A stretch of 53,527 bases of DNA from Austwickia sp. TVS 96-490-7B (GCF_019331795.1 NZ_JAHPZL010000006.1:18684-72210), one strand, 5' to 3'; numbered from the stretch's first letter, positions 36,623-46,049 are shown. Program-made: numbers and translations. The notes: generated from the sequence alone by a model not told the origin.

Positions 36623-37642
36623 ATGCCGTCCATGCAGGCCGCTGTCGTCACCTCCTTCGGGACTCCCCTTGAGGTCAAGGAGTGCTCGCTCCCTGAGCCT
36701 GGCCCAGGCCAGGCGTTAGTGAAGAACATTTCCTCAGGGGTGTGTCACACCGATTTACACGCCGCCATGGGTGACTGGCCGGTCAAACCTCAACCGCCGT
36801 TCATCCCCGGGCATGAAGGGGTAGGTCGAGTGGTGGCGGTGGGTCCGCAGGTCACCGACCTTGCCGTGGGTGACCTGGTCGGTAATGCGTGGTTGTGGTC
36901 GGCGTGTGGGACCTGTGAGTACTGCCGCACTGGCTGGGAGACCCTGTGCGGGGCTCAGGAGAATGGCGGGTACACCGTTGATGGCTCCTTCGGGGAGTAC
37001 ATGCTGGTCGATACCCGCTTTGCGGCGCGCCTCCCTGAAGGGTGTGATCCCGTGGAGGTGGCGCCGATCCTGTGCGCCGGGGTCACTGTCTATAAGGGGT
37101 TGAAAGTCACGGAGACCCGGCCCGGTCAGTGGGTGGCGATCTCCGGGATTGGTGGGCTGGGGCATGTGGCCGTCCAGTATGCGGTGGCGATGGGGTTGCG
37201 GGTGGCGGCGGTCGACGTCTCCGATGACAAGTTGTCGCTGGCTCGTGACTATGGCGCGGAGGTCCTCGTGAATGCGGCGACCACTGATCCGGTGGTGGCT
37301 GTCCAGGACGCTACCGGCGGGGTGCATGGTGTCCTGGTCACCGCGGTCCATCCGTCGGCTTTCGGCCAGGCCATCGGAATGGCTCGCCCTGGAGGCACGA
37401 TCGTGTTCAACGGGTTGCCTCCGGGGGAGTTTCCGGCGTCGATCTTCGATGTGGTGTTGCAGGGCTTGACGATTCGCGGGTCAATCGTGGGGAACCGTCA
37501 AGACATGATCGAAGCCGTGGACTTCTACGCTCGGGGGTTGGTCACGCCACGGGTGCACCGTCGTCATCTCAGCGAGATCAACACGATTTTCGACGAGATG
37601 CGGGCGGGGACGATCGACGGGCGAGTTGTCATCGAATATTGA
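36623..37642 (+). CDS. adhP: Zinc alcohol dehydrogenase, AdhP type
   Basis: 339-residue NAD-dependent alcohol dehydrogenase. Catalytic zinc ligands are in SSGVCHTDLHAAMGDW and PGHEGVGRVV; the structural zinc lobe ACGTCEYCRTGWETLC has all four cysteines. The Rossmann turn is AISGIGGLGHVAVQYA. This matches the bacterial ethanol/propanol-preferring AdhP/AdhA group. ATG at 36623 has AAGGGAAG 5 bases upstream. Appears monocistronic; a weak GGCGGTG/CACCGCC hairpin lies after the stop at 37654-37683. Confidence 0.93.
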   Translation: MPSMQAAVVTSFGTPLEVKECSLPEPGPGQALVKNISSGVCHTDLHAAMGDWPVKPQPPFIPGHEGVGRVVAVGPQVTDLAVGDLVGNAWLWSACGTCEYCRTGWETLCGAQENGGYTVDGSFGEYMLVDTRFAARLPEGCDPVEVAPILCAGVTVYKGLKVTETRPGQWVAISGIGGLGHVAVQYAVAMGLRVAAVDVSDDKLSLARDYGAEVLVNAATTDPVVAVQDATGGVHGVLVTAVHPSAFGQAIGMARPGGTIVFNGLPPGEFPASIFDVVLQGLTIRGSIVGNRQDMIEAVDFYARGLVTPRVHRRHLSEINTIFDEMRAGTIDGRVVIEY

Positions 37643-37721
37643 GGACGTCGTACGGCGGTGTCGTTCCCTGCGGCGGCACCGCCCGGCACCTCCGGTGGGT
37701 GAGTGTCTCGACAGTGTGGTG

Positions 37722-38402
37722 TTAACGGGTGATGGTGGCGTGCGCGCGGACCCAGGCGTGCATGGCGATGGCCGCGGCCGCCCCGGCGTTGAGTGAACGA
37801 GTGGAGCCGAATTGAGTGATGTGCAGAATGGCGTCTGCTCCGGTGAGAGCGGGCTCACTCAGCCCGGGTCCTTCTTGCCCGAAGACCATCAGTGCTCGGC
37901 GGGGCAGGTCAAACGTTTCTAAAGGGACACTGCCGGGCATGTTGTCTACCGCGAGGACGGTGTAGTCGTGGGCGCGCGCCCAATCGAGTAAGTCACTGAC
38001 GTGGGCGTGGTGATGTTCATGCTGGTATCGGTCGGTGACCATGGCGCCGCGGCGGTTCCAGCGGCGTTTACCCACGATGTGGAATGCCCCCACATTGAAG
38101 GCATTGGCGGTGCGGATGATCGACCCGATGTTGAAGTCGTGTTCCCAGTTTTCCACGGCAATGTGGAGTGCGTGGCGGTGGGTGTCGAGGTCGGCAACGA
38201 TCGCGTCATGGCGCCAGTAGCGGTATCGGTCGTCGACGTTACGACGGTCGCCGTGGGCGAGCAGCTCTGGGTCGTATGGGGCAGCGATATCTCCGGATGT
38301 CGTCCGCGGCCAATGTTTTTCGCCACCTGGCCAGGGGCCGACTCCCACGGTGCGTTCGGCGGTCGCCACAGTCTCATCGGTGCCGGTTTTGTCCCTCGTC
38401 AC
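37722..38402 (-). CDS. TrmH/SpoU-family RNA methyltransferase
   Basis: 226-residue SAM-dependent 2'-O-methyltransferase of the SPOUT class. The three family motifs are present: NWEHDFNIGSIIRTANAF (motif 1, near residue 80), LMVFGQEGPGLSEPAL (motif 2) and ITQFGSTRSLNAGAAAAIAM (motif 3). An N-terminal 60-residue segment is variable. The RNA target (tRNA or rRNA) cannot be told. GTG at 38402 is the longest start; the ribosome site is weak and a later GTG is possible. Convergent with adhP. Confidence 0.88.
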   Translation of the reverse strand: MTRDKTGTDETVATAERTVGVGPWPGGEKHWPRTTSGDIAAPYDPELLAHGDRRNVDDRYRYWRHDAIVADLDTHRHALHIAVENWEHDFNIGSIIRTANAFNVGAFHIVGKRRWNRRGAMVTDRYQHEHHHAHVSDLLDWARAHDYTVLAVDNMPGSVPLETFDLPRRALMVFGQEGPGLSEPALTGADAILHITQFGSTRSLNAGAAAAIAMHAWVRAHATITR

Positions 38403-38512
38403 GACGGCGAGTCTAGGCGGGGCGGGGTTCTTGGTGGCGGTGGCGACGACGTACCAGACCCGGCGGACTCCCAGGGAACTCTCAGGGTACCCCCGGTAGC
38501 CTTGAGATCGTG

Positions 38513-39202
38513 ATGCCTGCGCTCGGTCCTGACTGGTTGGACCCGGAATTCCTGCTCAACGCCCTGGGACCCTGGGCCACCTGGGGTGCCGCCGCCATCG
38601 TTTTTGCTGAATGCGGCCTGTTCACAGCGTTTCTCCCCGGGGATTCACTGCTGTTCACCGTCGGCTTGATGGTGGGTCGGGGCAACATTTCTCAGCCGTT
38701 GTGGCTGGTATGCCTCGTGCTCTTCCTGGCAGCCTTCCTCGGCAACGTCATCGGGTATGAGATCGGCCGCGCGATCGGCGCACCGCTACGCCACCGTGAC
38801 GGCCGCATCATCAAGGCGAAGTACTTCGACCAGACCGAAGAGTTCTTCGAAAAGTACGGCAACAAAGCTCTCGTCCTGGGACGTTTCGTCCCGATCGTGC
38901 GGACCTTCATCACTGTCGTCGCCGGCATCGGCCGGATGGACCGGAAGCGCTTCTTCACCTACTCGGGTGTCGGCGCGTTCCTGTGGGCAGTGGGCGTGAC
39001 GATCCTGGGCTACTACCTCGGCCAGTTCGACGTCGTGAAGAAGAACATCGAAGCCGCGCTCGTGCTCATCGTGGTGGTCTCCGTGTTGCCGATGGTCTTC
39101 GAATACCTCGCGCACCGGCGTCGCTCCCGCCTCGCCGCCGAAGAAGCAGCAGCGATCGCGGCCGAATACCCCGAAGAGCCTGCCGACATCCGCTACCACT
39201 GA
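38513..39202 (+). CDS. DedA-family membrane protein
   Basis: 229-residue protein of the DedA/SNARE-associated family, implicated in flipping undecaprenyl phosphate or phospholipids. Signatures: ECGLFTAFLPGDSLLFTVG, FLGNVIGYEIGRAIG, and FLGRFVPI-type motif VLGRFVPIVRTFITVVAGIGRM with its paired arginines. Four to five hydrophobic segments are visible. An alanine/glutamate-rich cytoplasmic tail follows. ATG at 38513; GTG directly before it is an alternative. Confidence 0.92.
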   Translation: MPALGPDWLDPEFLLNALGPWATWGAAAIVFAECGLFTAFLPGDSLLFTVGLMVGRGNISQPLWLVCLVLFLAAFLGNVIGYEIGRAIGAPLRHRDGRIIKAKYFDQTEEFFEKYGNKALVLGRFVPIVRTFITVVAGIGRMDRKRFFTYSGVGAFLWAVGVTILGYYLGQFDVVKKNIEAALVLIVVVSVLPMVFEYLAHRRRSRLAAEEAAAIAAEYPEEPADIRYH

Positions 39203-39239
39203 CAACCACAGTCCTTCAGCACTGACCACCAAGCCCACC

Positions 39240-39278
39240 GGCGCCGGTCTCCCTCCACCCACGGCGGAGACCGGCGCC
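39240..39278. terminator. Convergent terminator dedA / DAG kinase
   Basis: A perfect 13-bp stem GGCGCCGGTCTCC / GGAGACCGGCGCC with a 13-base loop, 38 bp after the dedA stop. Confidence 0.65.
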
Positions 39279-39371
39279 GGCGGCGTTCCCCCCTCTCGAC
39301 GCCAGGACATCGTCACCGGTAGCGTCCGGGGCCTCTCCCGGATCAATCTCCGACGGCGACATCTCCCGGGG

Positions 39372-40238
39372 TCAAGCCAATAAACGCAGCGCAGCAGGAC
39401 GCACCCGCACCGCCACCGGAAGTGTCCCGACCGGATCACCGTCGGCGTACACCAAAGACGGCCCGTCAGAGACGTCCTGGACCTCCACCAACGACCCTTG
39501 ATCCGTCGCCACCCCAGGCATATCGATATGCGTACCGTGGAAAGCGCGCGCCATGACCTGCGCAAAACCACGTTTGCGGGTCGCCACGAATGTCAGGTCC
39601 ACCAAGCCGTCGTCCAACCTGGCTTGCGGACAGATATTCAAGCCGCCGCCGTACCACCCGGACATCCCGATAGCCAGCTCATACCCGGACCAGTGAATCG
39701 TCCGATTGTCGATAGTGACGTCGAACTGAAACGGCGACACCCGAGCCATCGTGCGTACCGCTGCAGTGTGATAAGCCAACGGGCCAGGGATCCGAGAACG
39801 CGCCGCGATCTGCGATGCCAACGCAGAGAACCCAATACTCACCACCCCCAAGAAGGGCGCACCATTGACCTCCCCCAGGTCGATACGCCGTTCATGGGCC
39901 ACCCGCAACGCCGCCGCAGCCGCCGCTGGATCCCGAGGGGCACCCACCGCGCGAACAAAATCGTTGCCACGGCCACCAGGCAGTGGGGCGAACCGAGCCC
40001 CACTGATCACAGCGCCTCGCGCCACCAGAGCATGCATGCCGTCGCCGCCGAGACTGGCCACCACCTCATCCGAGTCAGCTTCCGCGGCAATCCTGGTGGC
40101 CTCATCACTGTTGCGACTGCGGATCGCCCGCACCACCCAGCCGTGCGACCGCAGCACATCCTGAACTATCGGTGCAGCGGCAACGGCCCGGCCACCACCG
40201 GCGGTCGGGTTAATCACCAGAAGAGCTCGCTGGGTCAC
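39372..40238 (-). CDS. Diacylglycerol kinase family lipid kinase
   Basis: 288-residue DAGK-catalytic-domain lipid kinase. LLVINPTAGGGRA at the N-terminus, VVASLGGDGMHALV (the GGDG nucleotide motif, with His where Thr is usual) and PLPGGRGNDFVRAVG are present, followed by the C-terminal beta domain with YADGDPVG. Phosphorylates diacylglycerol or a related lipid. GTG start overlaps the flavoprotein stop by 4 bases. The closest known arrangement is Rv2252 of M. tuberculosis, which lies beside the same flavoprotein, TetR and glpD1. Confidence 0.9.
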   Translation of the reverse strand: MTQRALLVINPTAGGGRAVAAAPIVQDVLRSHGWVVRAIRSRNSDEATRIAAEADSDEVVASLGGDGMHALVARGAVISGARFAPLPGGRGNDFVRAVGAPRDPAAAAAALRVAHERRIDLGEVNGAPFLGVVSIGFSALASQIAARSRIPGPLAYHTAAVRTMARVSPFQFDVTIDNRTIHWSGYELAIGMSGWYGGGLNICPQARLDDGLVDLTFVATRKRGFAQVMARAFHGTHIDMPGVATDQGSLVEVQDVSDGPSLVYADGDPVGTLPVAVRVRPAALRLLA

Positions 40239-41989
40239 GACAGTTGTCCCGGGTCGCTCGTCGGATCAGCGACGCGGTGCGCGCCAGGCAACGCAGGAAG
40301 CAACTTACCGGGATTCATGATGCCCGCCGGATCAAGTTCTCGTTTCACCGCATGCAGCGCTCGCACCCCCAAGTCACCCAACTCTTCCGCAAGGTAGGGC
40401 CGGTGATCACGCCCGACCGCGTGGTGATGGGTGATGGTGCCGCCCCCGGCACTGATCGCTTCACAAGCGGCCGCCTTCACCGCAGCCCACTGCGCGATGG
40501 GGTCTTGCTCCTCAGGGGCAGCGAAGGTGTAATACAGCGACGCACCGGCCGGATAGACGTGCGAGACATGGCACATCACCAGGCAGCGGCCACCTTTCGC
40601 AGTCAACGCATCCCGGATCGCCGCACCCACCCGATCATGCAGGTCCGCGAGGTTACCCCAGGTCGTTGCTGTTTCCAAGGTGTCCGCGAGGATGCGATGG
40701 CCCATCAGGTAATCCCGCTGGTAGGGGCCAGAGAACCGATGTTTCTCCCACGCTTTGGCGATCATGGACGGGGCGGCGATACCTCCAGCTTGGCGCAGCA
40801 CCGGAGTGCATGCGTTCTGGCGGGCTTTGAGGATCTGATCGTCGGTGCCCTCCCAGACCAAAATCAGCAAGCAGGGACGCGCCAAGCCACGCATTCCGGC
40901 GTACCGCAGCAGGGCCTTGCCGACCGGCCCGGCATGCATGAATGTCACTTCGCTCTCGTCCTCGTCGGACAGGCGGGCGACGTCGGCGATCCACCCGTGC
41001 CCCAGCTCTTGAGAGAGCTGCCGCAGTGCGGCGCTTCCCGCGGCGAACGAGCCAAACAGCCAGGCTGCGTACCGTTTGTGCGTCGGCATCGGCTGCACCC
41101 GCACAGTCGCTTCAGAGATCACCCCGAGCGTGCCCTCACTGCCAAGGACCATATCGTGCAGACGCGGCCCGGCCGCTGATGCCGGAGACCGGCCGCCAAC
41201 GACGAGTTCCCCGGTGGGGGTTGCCATCCGCACCCCAATGACTTGCTGGTCAACACGTCCATAACCTGTCGAAGCCTGCCCTGCGGATCGGGTGGCGAGA
41301 TATCCACCGAAGGTCGCTTCCTGGTGACTCTGCGGGTAGTGCCCGAGAGTCAGGCCATACGGGCGCAACGCGCGCTCAATATCAGGACCGCGCACCCCGG
41401 CTTGGAACACCGCCGTGCGAGAAAGCTGGTCGCAGGACACCATCCGATCGAGGCGTCGCAAATCAAGGCTGATCACCCCGGTGAATCCGGACGCGCCAGC
41501 GGATGTCGCGTCGGTGCCAGTAGTGCCAGCGACGCCACCGACGACGGAGGTGCCACCACCGAAGGGCACCACGGCGATCCGACGCCGGGCACAGATCTGC
41601 AGCACCTGGACGATCTCGTCAGTGGTGCCAGGCAACACCACCGCATCCGGGGCTTCCTGCCCGTCGCCGAGCCACATGCGCATCATGTCGGGGTAGCTCT
41701 TACCCCCCGCATGCCGGACCCGAGTGTCATGGTCGTCCCGGACCAGGTCGTGACCGACCACGGTCCGCAGCTCGGCGATGGCTTCGTCATCCACCCGTCT
41801 GGTGGGGACACGCACTGCATCGATCTGCACCGGTCGGCGTGGGGTCGACAACGGTTGGACACCGAGACGGCTCGTCAGATACGACCAAGCGTCGGGGCGT
41901 AATGGCTTCATTTCGGTGGGATCGCCCCACCCGTGCCACACGGATCGTGGGATGGATCGGGTGAGGGCGTCTTCCATGGCGTGTCCCAT
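40235..41989 (-). CDS. FAD-binding oxidoreductase, alkylglycerone-phosphate-synthase-like
   Basis: 584-residue VAO/PCMH-fold flavoprotein. The FAD domain has VVLPGTTDEIVQVLQIC, VVPFGGGTSVVGG, and DLRRLDRMV; LGHYPQSHQEATFGGYLATRSAGQASTGYG is represented by its ATFGGYLATRSAGQ part. These resemble alkyl-DHAP synthase, but bacteria of this group are not known to make ether lipids, so a glycerol-phosphate or lipid-related oxidase is equally likely. ATG at 41989 has AAGG upstream at a good distance; ATG at 41977 is the alternative. Coupled to the DAG kinase and divergent from the TetR gene. Confidence 0.85.
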   Translation of the reverse strand: MGHAMEDALTRSIPRSVWHGWGDPTEMKPLRPDAWSYLTSRLGVQPLSTPRRPVQIDAVRVPTRRVDDEAIAELRTVVGHDLVRDDHDTRVRHAGGKSYPDMMRMWLGDGQEAPDAVVLPGTTDEIVQVLQICARRRIAVVPFGGGTSVVGGVAGTTGTDATSAGASGFTGVISLDLRRLDRMVSCDQLSRTAVFQAGVRGPDIERALRPYGLTLGHYPQSHQEATFGGYLATRSAGQASTGYGRVDQQVIGVRMATPTGELVVGGRSPASAAGPRLHDMVLGSEGTLGVISEATVRVQPMPTHKRYAAWLFGSFAAGSAALRQLSQELGHGWIADVARLSDEDESEVTFMHAGPVGKALLRYAGMRGLARPCLLILVWEGTDDQILKARQNACTPVLRQAGGIAAPSMIAKAWEKHRFSGPYQRDYLMGHRILADTLETATTWGNLADLHDRVGAAIRDALTAKGGRCLVMCHVSHVYPAGASLYYTFAAPEEQDPIAQWAAVKAAACEAISAGGGTITHHHAVGRDHRPYLAEELGDLGVRALHAVKRELDPAGIMNPGKLLPALPGAHRVADPTSDPGQLS

Positions 41990-42049
41990 GTGAAACACCT
42001 TGGCATAAAGTGATACACATCGTCATATGAACGTGCGACCATTTCTGAT

Positions 42050-42727
42050 GTGAAACCCCCGCAGCCCCTCCCCGAGACGTCGCTCCGGTCGCCCCGAGGT
42101 TCCCGGACCGCCCCTCACGCCACCCGCGTCGCCGACACCCGCATCCTCCAAGCCGTCCGCGAAGAAGTCCTCGCCGTCGGCGTCGGCCGCGCCACCGCAA
42201 GCTCCATCGCCCGCCGCGCCAAAGTCGCCCGCGTCACCGTCTACCGCCACGGCTGGAGCATCGACAGCCTCGTCCTCCAAGCCATCACCGACGAAGCCGT
42301 CACCCTCGCCGCCGACGTTACCGACCACCTCCCCGACGGCGACGGCCTGCACGTCCTCACCGAAATGTGCTGCCGAACCGTCAACACCATCGCCTCATCC
42401 GAACTCCTCCCCGCCGTACTGCGCCACGACAGCGAACTCCTGCTGCCTTACCTCACAGAACGCCTCGGAGCCAGCCAGCGCATCTTCGTCGACACCACCA
42501 TCCCCCTGCTCGAAGCCGGACACCGCGACGGCACCATCCGCCGCGACGACCCCCGAGTCCAAGCCACCATCCTCTTGCAAATCCTCACCCCCTTCGCCCT
42601 CGGGCCTGCCCTGCTCACCCGGGAAATCGGCGCCGACACCACTCACGAGCAGGTACGACGCCTCGTCATCGGCTACCTGGCCAACACCGACCAGGCCGAA
42701 CCACCCCCAGGAGGGAATGCGGAATGA
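42050..42727 (+). CDS. TetR/AcrR-family transcriptional regulator
   Basis: 225-residue regulator. The N-terminal HTH is ILQAVREEVLAVGVG followed by TASSIARRAKVARVTVYRH (residues 32-70); a helical ligand domain follows. It lies head-to-head with the flavoprotein gene and overlaps glpD by 4 bases (ATGA), so it probably controls both units from the 60-bp divergent region. GTG start without a clear ribosome site; an 8-codon frame beginning at ATG 42028 ends in ATGTGA across this start and might couple initiation. Extreme C-ending codon bias. Confidence 0.85.
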   Translation: MKPPQPLPETSLRSPRGSRTAPHATRVADTRILQAVREEVLAVGVGRATASSIARRAKVARVTVYRHGWSIDSLVLQAITDEAVTLAADVTDHLPDGDGLHVLTEMCCRTVNTIASSELLPAVLRHDSELLLPYLTERLGASQRIFVDTTIPLLEAGHRDGTIRRDDPRVQATILLQILTPFALGPALLTREIGADTTHEQVRRLVIGYLANTDQAEPPPGGNAE

Positions 42728-44349
42728 CCCGCCACGCCGCCCCGGACTCACTCGACGCCCACACCCGGACCCGCGCACTGGAACGACTCGCCGAAGAACG
42801 GTACGACGTGATCGTCATCGGCGGCGGCGTCACCGGAGCCGGGGTGGCACTAGACGCCGCCTCCCGCGGCCTGCGCACCGCCCTCATCGAACAGGTCGAC
42901 CTTGCCGCTGGCACCAGCCGATGGAGCAGCAAACTCGCCCACGGCGGCCTGCGATACCTGGCCACCGGCAATGTCGGCGTCGCCTGGGAATCCGCCATGG
43001 AACGTCACCACCTCATGACCAGGATCGCCCCCCACCTCACCCGATCCACGACATACCTGGTCCCCCTCGACGCCAACACCGGTGCCGCCATGGGCGCCCT
43101 CACCACCGCCGGCGTCCACGTCGCCGACGCCATGCGCATCGCCGCCCGCACCCCCGCCATCACGCTGCCCCGACCCCGACGTATCAACGCCGCCCAAGTC
43201 CTCCACCTCGCCCCCGGCGTACGACAGCAACACCTGCGCGGCGCAGTCAGCTACACCGACGGGCAAATCGAAGACGACGCCCGACTCGTCATCGCGCTCG
43301 CCCGCACCGCCTCCGCCCACGGCGCAGACATCATCACCCGATGCCGCGCCAGCGAACTCACCGCCGACAGCGCCACCCTCCACGACGACCTGACCGGCCA
43401 GAGCCTGACCGTCCACGGGCACATCATCTCCGCCACTGGTGTTTGGGCTGGGAACCACACCCCCGACCTGACCATCCTGCCCAGCCGTGGCTCTCACCTC
43501 ATCGTGCACGCCGACGCCGTCGGACGCCCCCACGCCGTCTTCACCGCACCCGTGCCCGGACACTTCGGACGATTCGTCTTCGCCGTACCCCAAACCGACG
43601 ACATCGTCCTCATCGGCCTCACCGACGAAGAAGCCCCCGGCGTAGACGGCATCGCCCCACCCGTCCCCGCCGCCGAAGAAGACTTCCTCATCGACACCAT
43701 CAACCGTGCCCTCGAACGCCCCCTCACCCACGCCGACATCCTCGGCCGCTTCGCCGGACTGCGCCCTCTCGTCATCCCCACCACCAACACTGATGACGCC
43801 GACCAGCACAGCAACCACAAACCCACCTCTGACGTCTCCCGCCGCCACCTGCTACTGGACACCCCCGGCGCCCCCATCACCATCGCCGGCGGCAAACTCA
43901 CCACCTATCGCAAAATGGCCCAAGACGCCGTCGACGCCGTCGCCAAACGCATCCCCAACGGCAGCACCGTCGGTGGGCACACCATCAGCCCGTGCCGCAC
44001 CACCACCCTGCCACTCATCGGCGCCGCACCCCACGACGTCCTCGCCCAGATTGACGCACCCACCCGGCTGATCCGCCGATACGGCACCCAAGCCACCGAC
44101 GTCATGGCACTCGCCCAGCAACACCCCGAATTCGCCACGCCAGTGCTGCCCCCCACCAACGGCCACCAGACCCCGCCCATGGCCACCATCGGCGCCGAAC
44201 TCCTCTACGGGGCTCTCCACGAAGGAGCACTCACCGTCGACGACCTCATCGAACGACGGACCAGGCTCTCCTTCATCGAAGACGGCCGCGCCCAAGCGAC
44301 CGAGGTCGCCGAACGAGCCCTAGCGCTCGCCGCAGACCTCCAGCACTAA
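42724..44349 (+). CDS. glpD: Glycerol-3-phosphate dehydrogenase (FAD) GlpD
   Basis: 541-residue membrane-associated flavoenzyme oxidising sn-glycerol-3-phosphate to DHAP. The dinucleotide-binding motif is VIVIGGGVTGAGVALDAA (residues 24-41), followed by TSRWSSKLAHGGLRYL and the C-terminal PITIAGGKLTTYRKMA. ATG at 42724 with AGGAGGG 7 bases upstream is the true start; the longer in-frame reading is inside the TetR gene. Same codon bias as tetR, G-poor and C-ending. Context matches glpD1 of M. tuberculosis. Confidence 0.96.
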   Translation: MTRHAAPDSLDAHTRTRALERLAEERYDVIVIGGGVTGAGVALDAASRGLRTALIEQVDLAAGTSRWSSKLAHGGLRYLATGNVGVAWESAMERHHLMTRIAPHLTRSTTYLVPLDANTGAAMGALTTAGVHVADAMRIAARTPAITLPRPRRINAAQVLHLAPGVRQQHLRGAVSYTDGQIEDDARLVIALARTASAHGADIITRCRASELTADSATLHDDLTGQSLTVHGHIISATGVWAGNHTPDLTILPSRGSHLIVHADAVGRPHAVFTAPVPGHFGRFVFAVPQTDDIVLIGLTDEEAPGVDGIAPPVPAAEEDFLIDTINRALERPLTHADILGRFAGLRPLVIPTTNTDDADQHSNHKPTSDVSRRHLLLDTPGAPITIAGGKLTTYRKMAQDAVDAVAKRIPNGSTVGGHTISPCRTTTLPLIGAAPHDVLAQIDAPTRLIRRYGTQATDVMALAQQHPEFATPVLPPTNGHQTPPMATIGAELLYGALHEGALTVDDLIERRTRLSFIEDGRAQATEVAERALALAADLQH

Positions 44350-44358
44350 CACCAGACC

Positions 44359-44391
44359 GACCCGGGACCGATCAGCCCACGGTCCCGGGTC
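44359..44391. terminator. glpD / pyrE convergent terminator
   Basis: A perfect 12-bp stem GACCCGGGACCG / CGGTCCCGGGTC with a 9-base loop, 9 bp after the glpD stop. Confidence 0.7.
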
Positions 44392-44430
44392 AAAACACCG
44401 ACCAGCTCCCTAGCAGGCCAGCCAACACCT

Positions 44431-44991
44431 TCAGGACAGGCCGAGATCTGCCAGACCGTAGGCGAACAGGTAGGGCACCTGGGTCTCCGCAGCAATCCGC
44501 TCCGCCGCACCAGAACTCCGATCAGCGATCACTGCGACCGCCACGACCTGTGCCCCCGCCTCCCGACAGGCCTGCACCGCTGTCAACGGCGATCCCCCCG
44601 TGGTGGAGGTGTCCTCCACCACCAGCACCCGACGCCCCTCAATCGACGGCCCTTCGATCCGCTGCTGCAAACCGTGCGCTTTCTCTGACTTGCGCACCAC
44701 GAAGGCATCCAGCGTCCGACCCCGACGAGCGGCTGCGTGCAACATCGCGGTGGCGACCGGGTCTGCTCCCATCGTCAAACCGCCGACTGCGTCAAACTCC
44801 AGGCCAGCAGTGAGATCCAGCATCACCTCACCCACCAGCGGGGCAGCTTCACCGTCCAGGGTGATTCGGCGTAGATCAACGTAATAATCGGCTTCTTTTC
44901 CCGACGACAAGGTCACTCGGCCATGGACCACGGCCTTCTCCTTGACCAATTCACGAAGACGATCCTGGGCATGCTGCTGCATCTCGGTCAC
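44431..44991 (-). CDS. pyrE: Orotate phosphoribosyltransferase PyrE
   Basis: 186-residue OPRTase: orotate plus PRPP to OMP, penultimate step to UMP. The PRPP-binding loop VLVVEDTSTTGGSPLTAV is intact, and GRVTLSSGKEADYYVDLRR at the N-terminus and MGADPVATAMLHAA are OPRTase signatures. Slightly short but typical for actinobacteria. GTG start at 44991. Convergent with glpD. Confidence 0.95.
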   Translation of the reverse strand: MTEMQQHAQDRLRELVKEKAVVHGRVTLSSGKEADYYVDLRRITLDGEAAPLVGEVMLDLTAGLEFDAVGGLTMGADPVATAMLHAAARRGRTLDAFVVRKSEKAHGLQQRIEGPSIEGRRVLVVEDTSTTGGSPLTAVQACREAGAQVVAVAVIADRSSGAAERIAAETQVPYLFAYGLADLGLS

Positions 44992-45196
44992 GAAGCCACC
45001 CTACTCAGCGCGGCGCCGCCCCTCTGCTCTCAGGAGGCTGCGCCTCTCATCGACCGGTCCGCTGGGGTATCGCTGTCCCGTCGGACGTACATAGCCGTGA
45101 GCAGATCGGCAGCCCTGCACCTGGACAATGCTGTGACCAGCGAAAATACTCGAACGGTCGCCACGCCAACGGGGCACTGTACGTCTGAAGGAACGC

Positions 45197-46009
45197 TCAC
45201 CCCCGTCCACGGCCCCGTTCCCGCCCACGTCGGCGCATCCGTCGTCGGCCACCGACCAAGAGTCCGGAGATTCCTCGCACCACCGACCGGGGCATCACCC
45301 CGGTGACCACCTCCACCGCCTTGTACACCCGGCCTGGCGTGCTCATCACCCGTCCGGCGCGTGCATCAGCCAGGGCGGCACGCACCAAGTAGTCCGCGTC
45401 TAACCACATCAGTTCGGGCAGACCAGACATCGTCTCCCCCATCCGTTGATGAAACTCGGTGTGGGTATATCCCGGGCAGAGCGCAGTCACCCCCACACCA
45501 GTCCCCCGCAGCTCGATCGCCATCGCCTGCGAAAACGTGCTCACCCAGGCTTTGCACGCCGAATACGTCCCCATCGTGGTGAACGCCGCCACGCTGGAGA
45601 CGTTGATGATCTGGCCTCGCCCCCGAGTAGTCATTGCACGCCCCGCCGCATGGCTCAACACCAACACCGCGTGGACGAGCACCGCCAGTTGCCGCTCTTC
45701 GTCGGCGATCTGTGAGCGCAGGAAGGACGTCGTCAATCCGAATCCGGCGTTGTTGATCAGCAGGTCGACAGCCTCGTCACCTCCTCGATTCAGCCGGTTA
45801 GCGACGTGGTCGACGTCGGTGTGTCGAGCTAGGTCGGCGGGGAGCACTTCGCAGCGGATGCCGTAGGTGGCGGACAACTCGGTGGCGACGTGGTGCAGGC
45901 GGGCCTGGTCTCGCGCGACGAGCACGAGGTCGTGTCCGGTCCGGGCAAGTTCATGGGCGAAGGCTCGGCCAATCCCTGCGGTGGCTCCGGTGATCAACGC
46001 AGTCGTCAT
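45197..46009 (-). CDS. Short-chain dehydrogenase/reductase
   Basis: 270-residue classical SDR. Cofactor motif TGATAGIGRAFAHELA, structural NNAG (LLINNAGFGL), catalytic Ser in INVSSVAAF, and Tyr-x3-Lys in YSACKAW. The C-terminus ends in a strongly basic Arg/Gly tail (GGRRRMRRRGRERGRGRG), which is unusual and may bind nucleic acid or membrane. Substrate unknown. Divergent from the exonuclease III gene, 40 bp apart. Confidence 0.9.
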   Translation of the reverse strand: MTTALITGATAGIGRAFAHELARTGHDLVLVARDQARLHHVATELSATYGIRCEVLPADLARHTDVDHVANRLNRGGDEAVDLLINNAGFGLTTSFLRSQIADEERQLAVLVHAVLVLSHAAGRAMTTRGRGQIINVSSVAAFTTMGTYSACKAWVSTFSQAMAIELRGTGVGVTALCPGYTHTEFHQRMGETMSGLPELMWLDADYLVRAALADARAGRVMSTPGRVYKAVEVVTGVMPRSVVRGISGLLVGGRRRMRRRGRERGRGRG

Positions 46010-46049
46010 CTCTCCACGGTAGGTGCGGTGACCTCGCTAGGGTGTCGCT

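Noticed and set aside
35170-36729. 517-residue version of fba
   Set aside because: The first 177 residues have no family similarity; the GTG at 36198 with AAGGAG gives the standard aldolase.
42367-42723. N-terminal extension of glpD into tetR
   Set aside because: Out-of-frame shadow of the TetR gene; the ATG at 42724 has a strong ribosome site and begins the conserved GlpD sequence.
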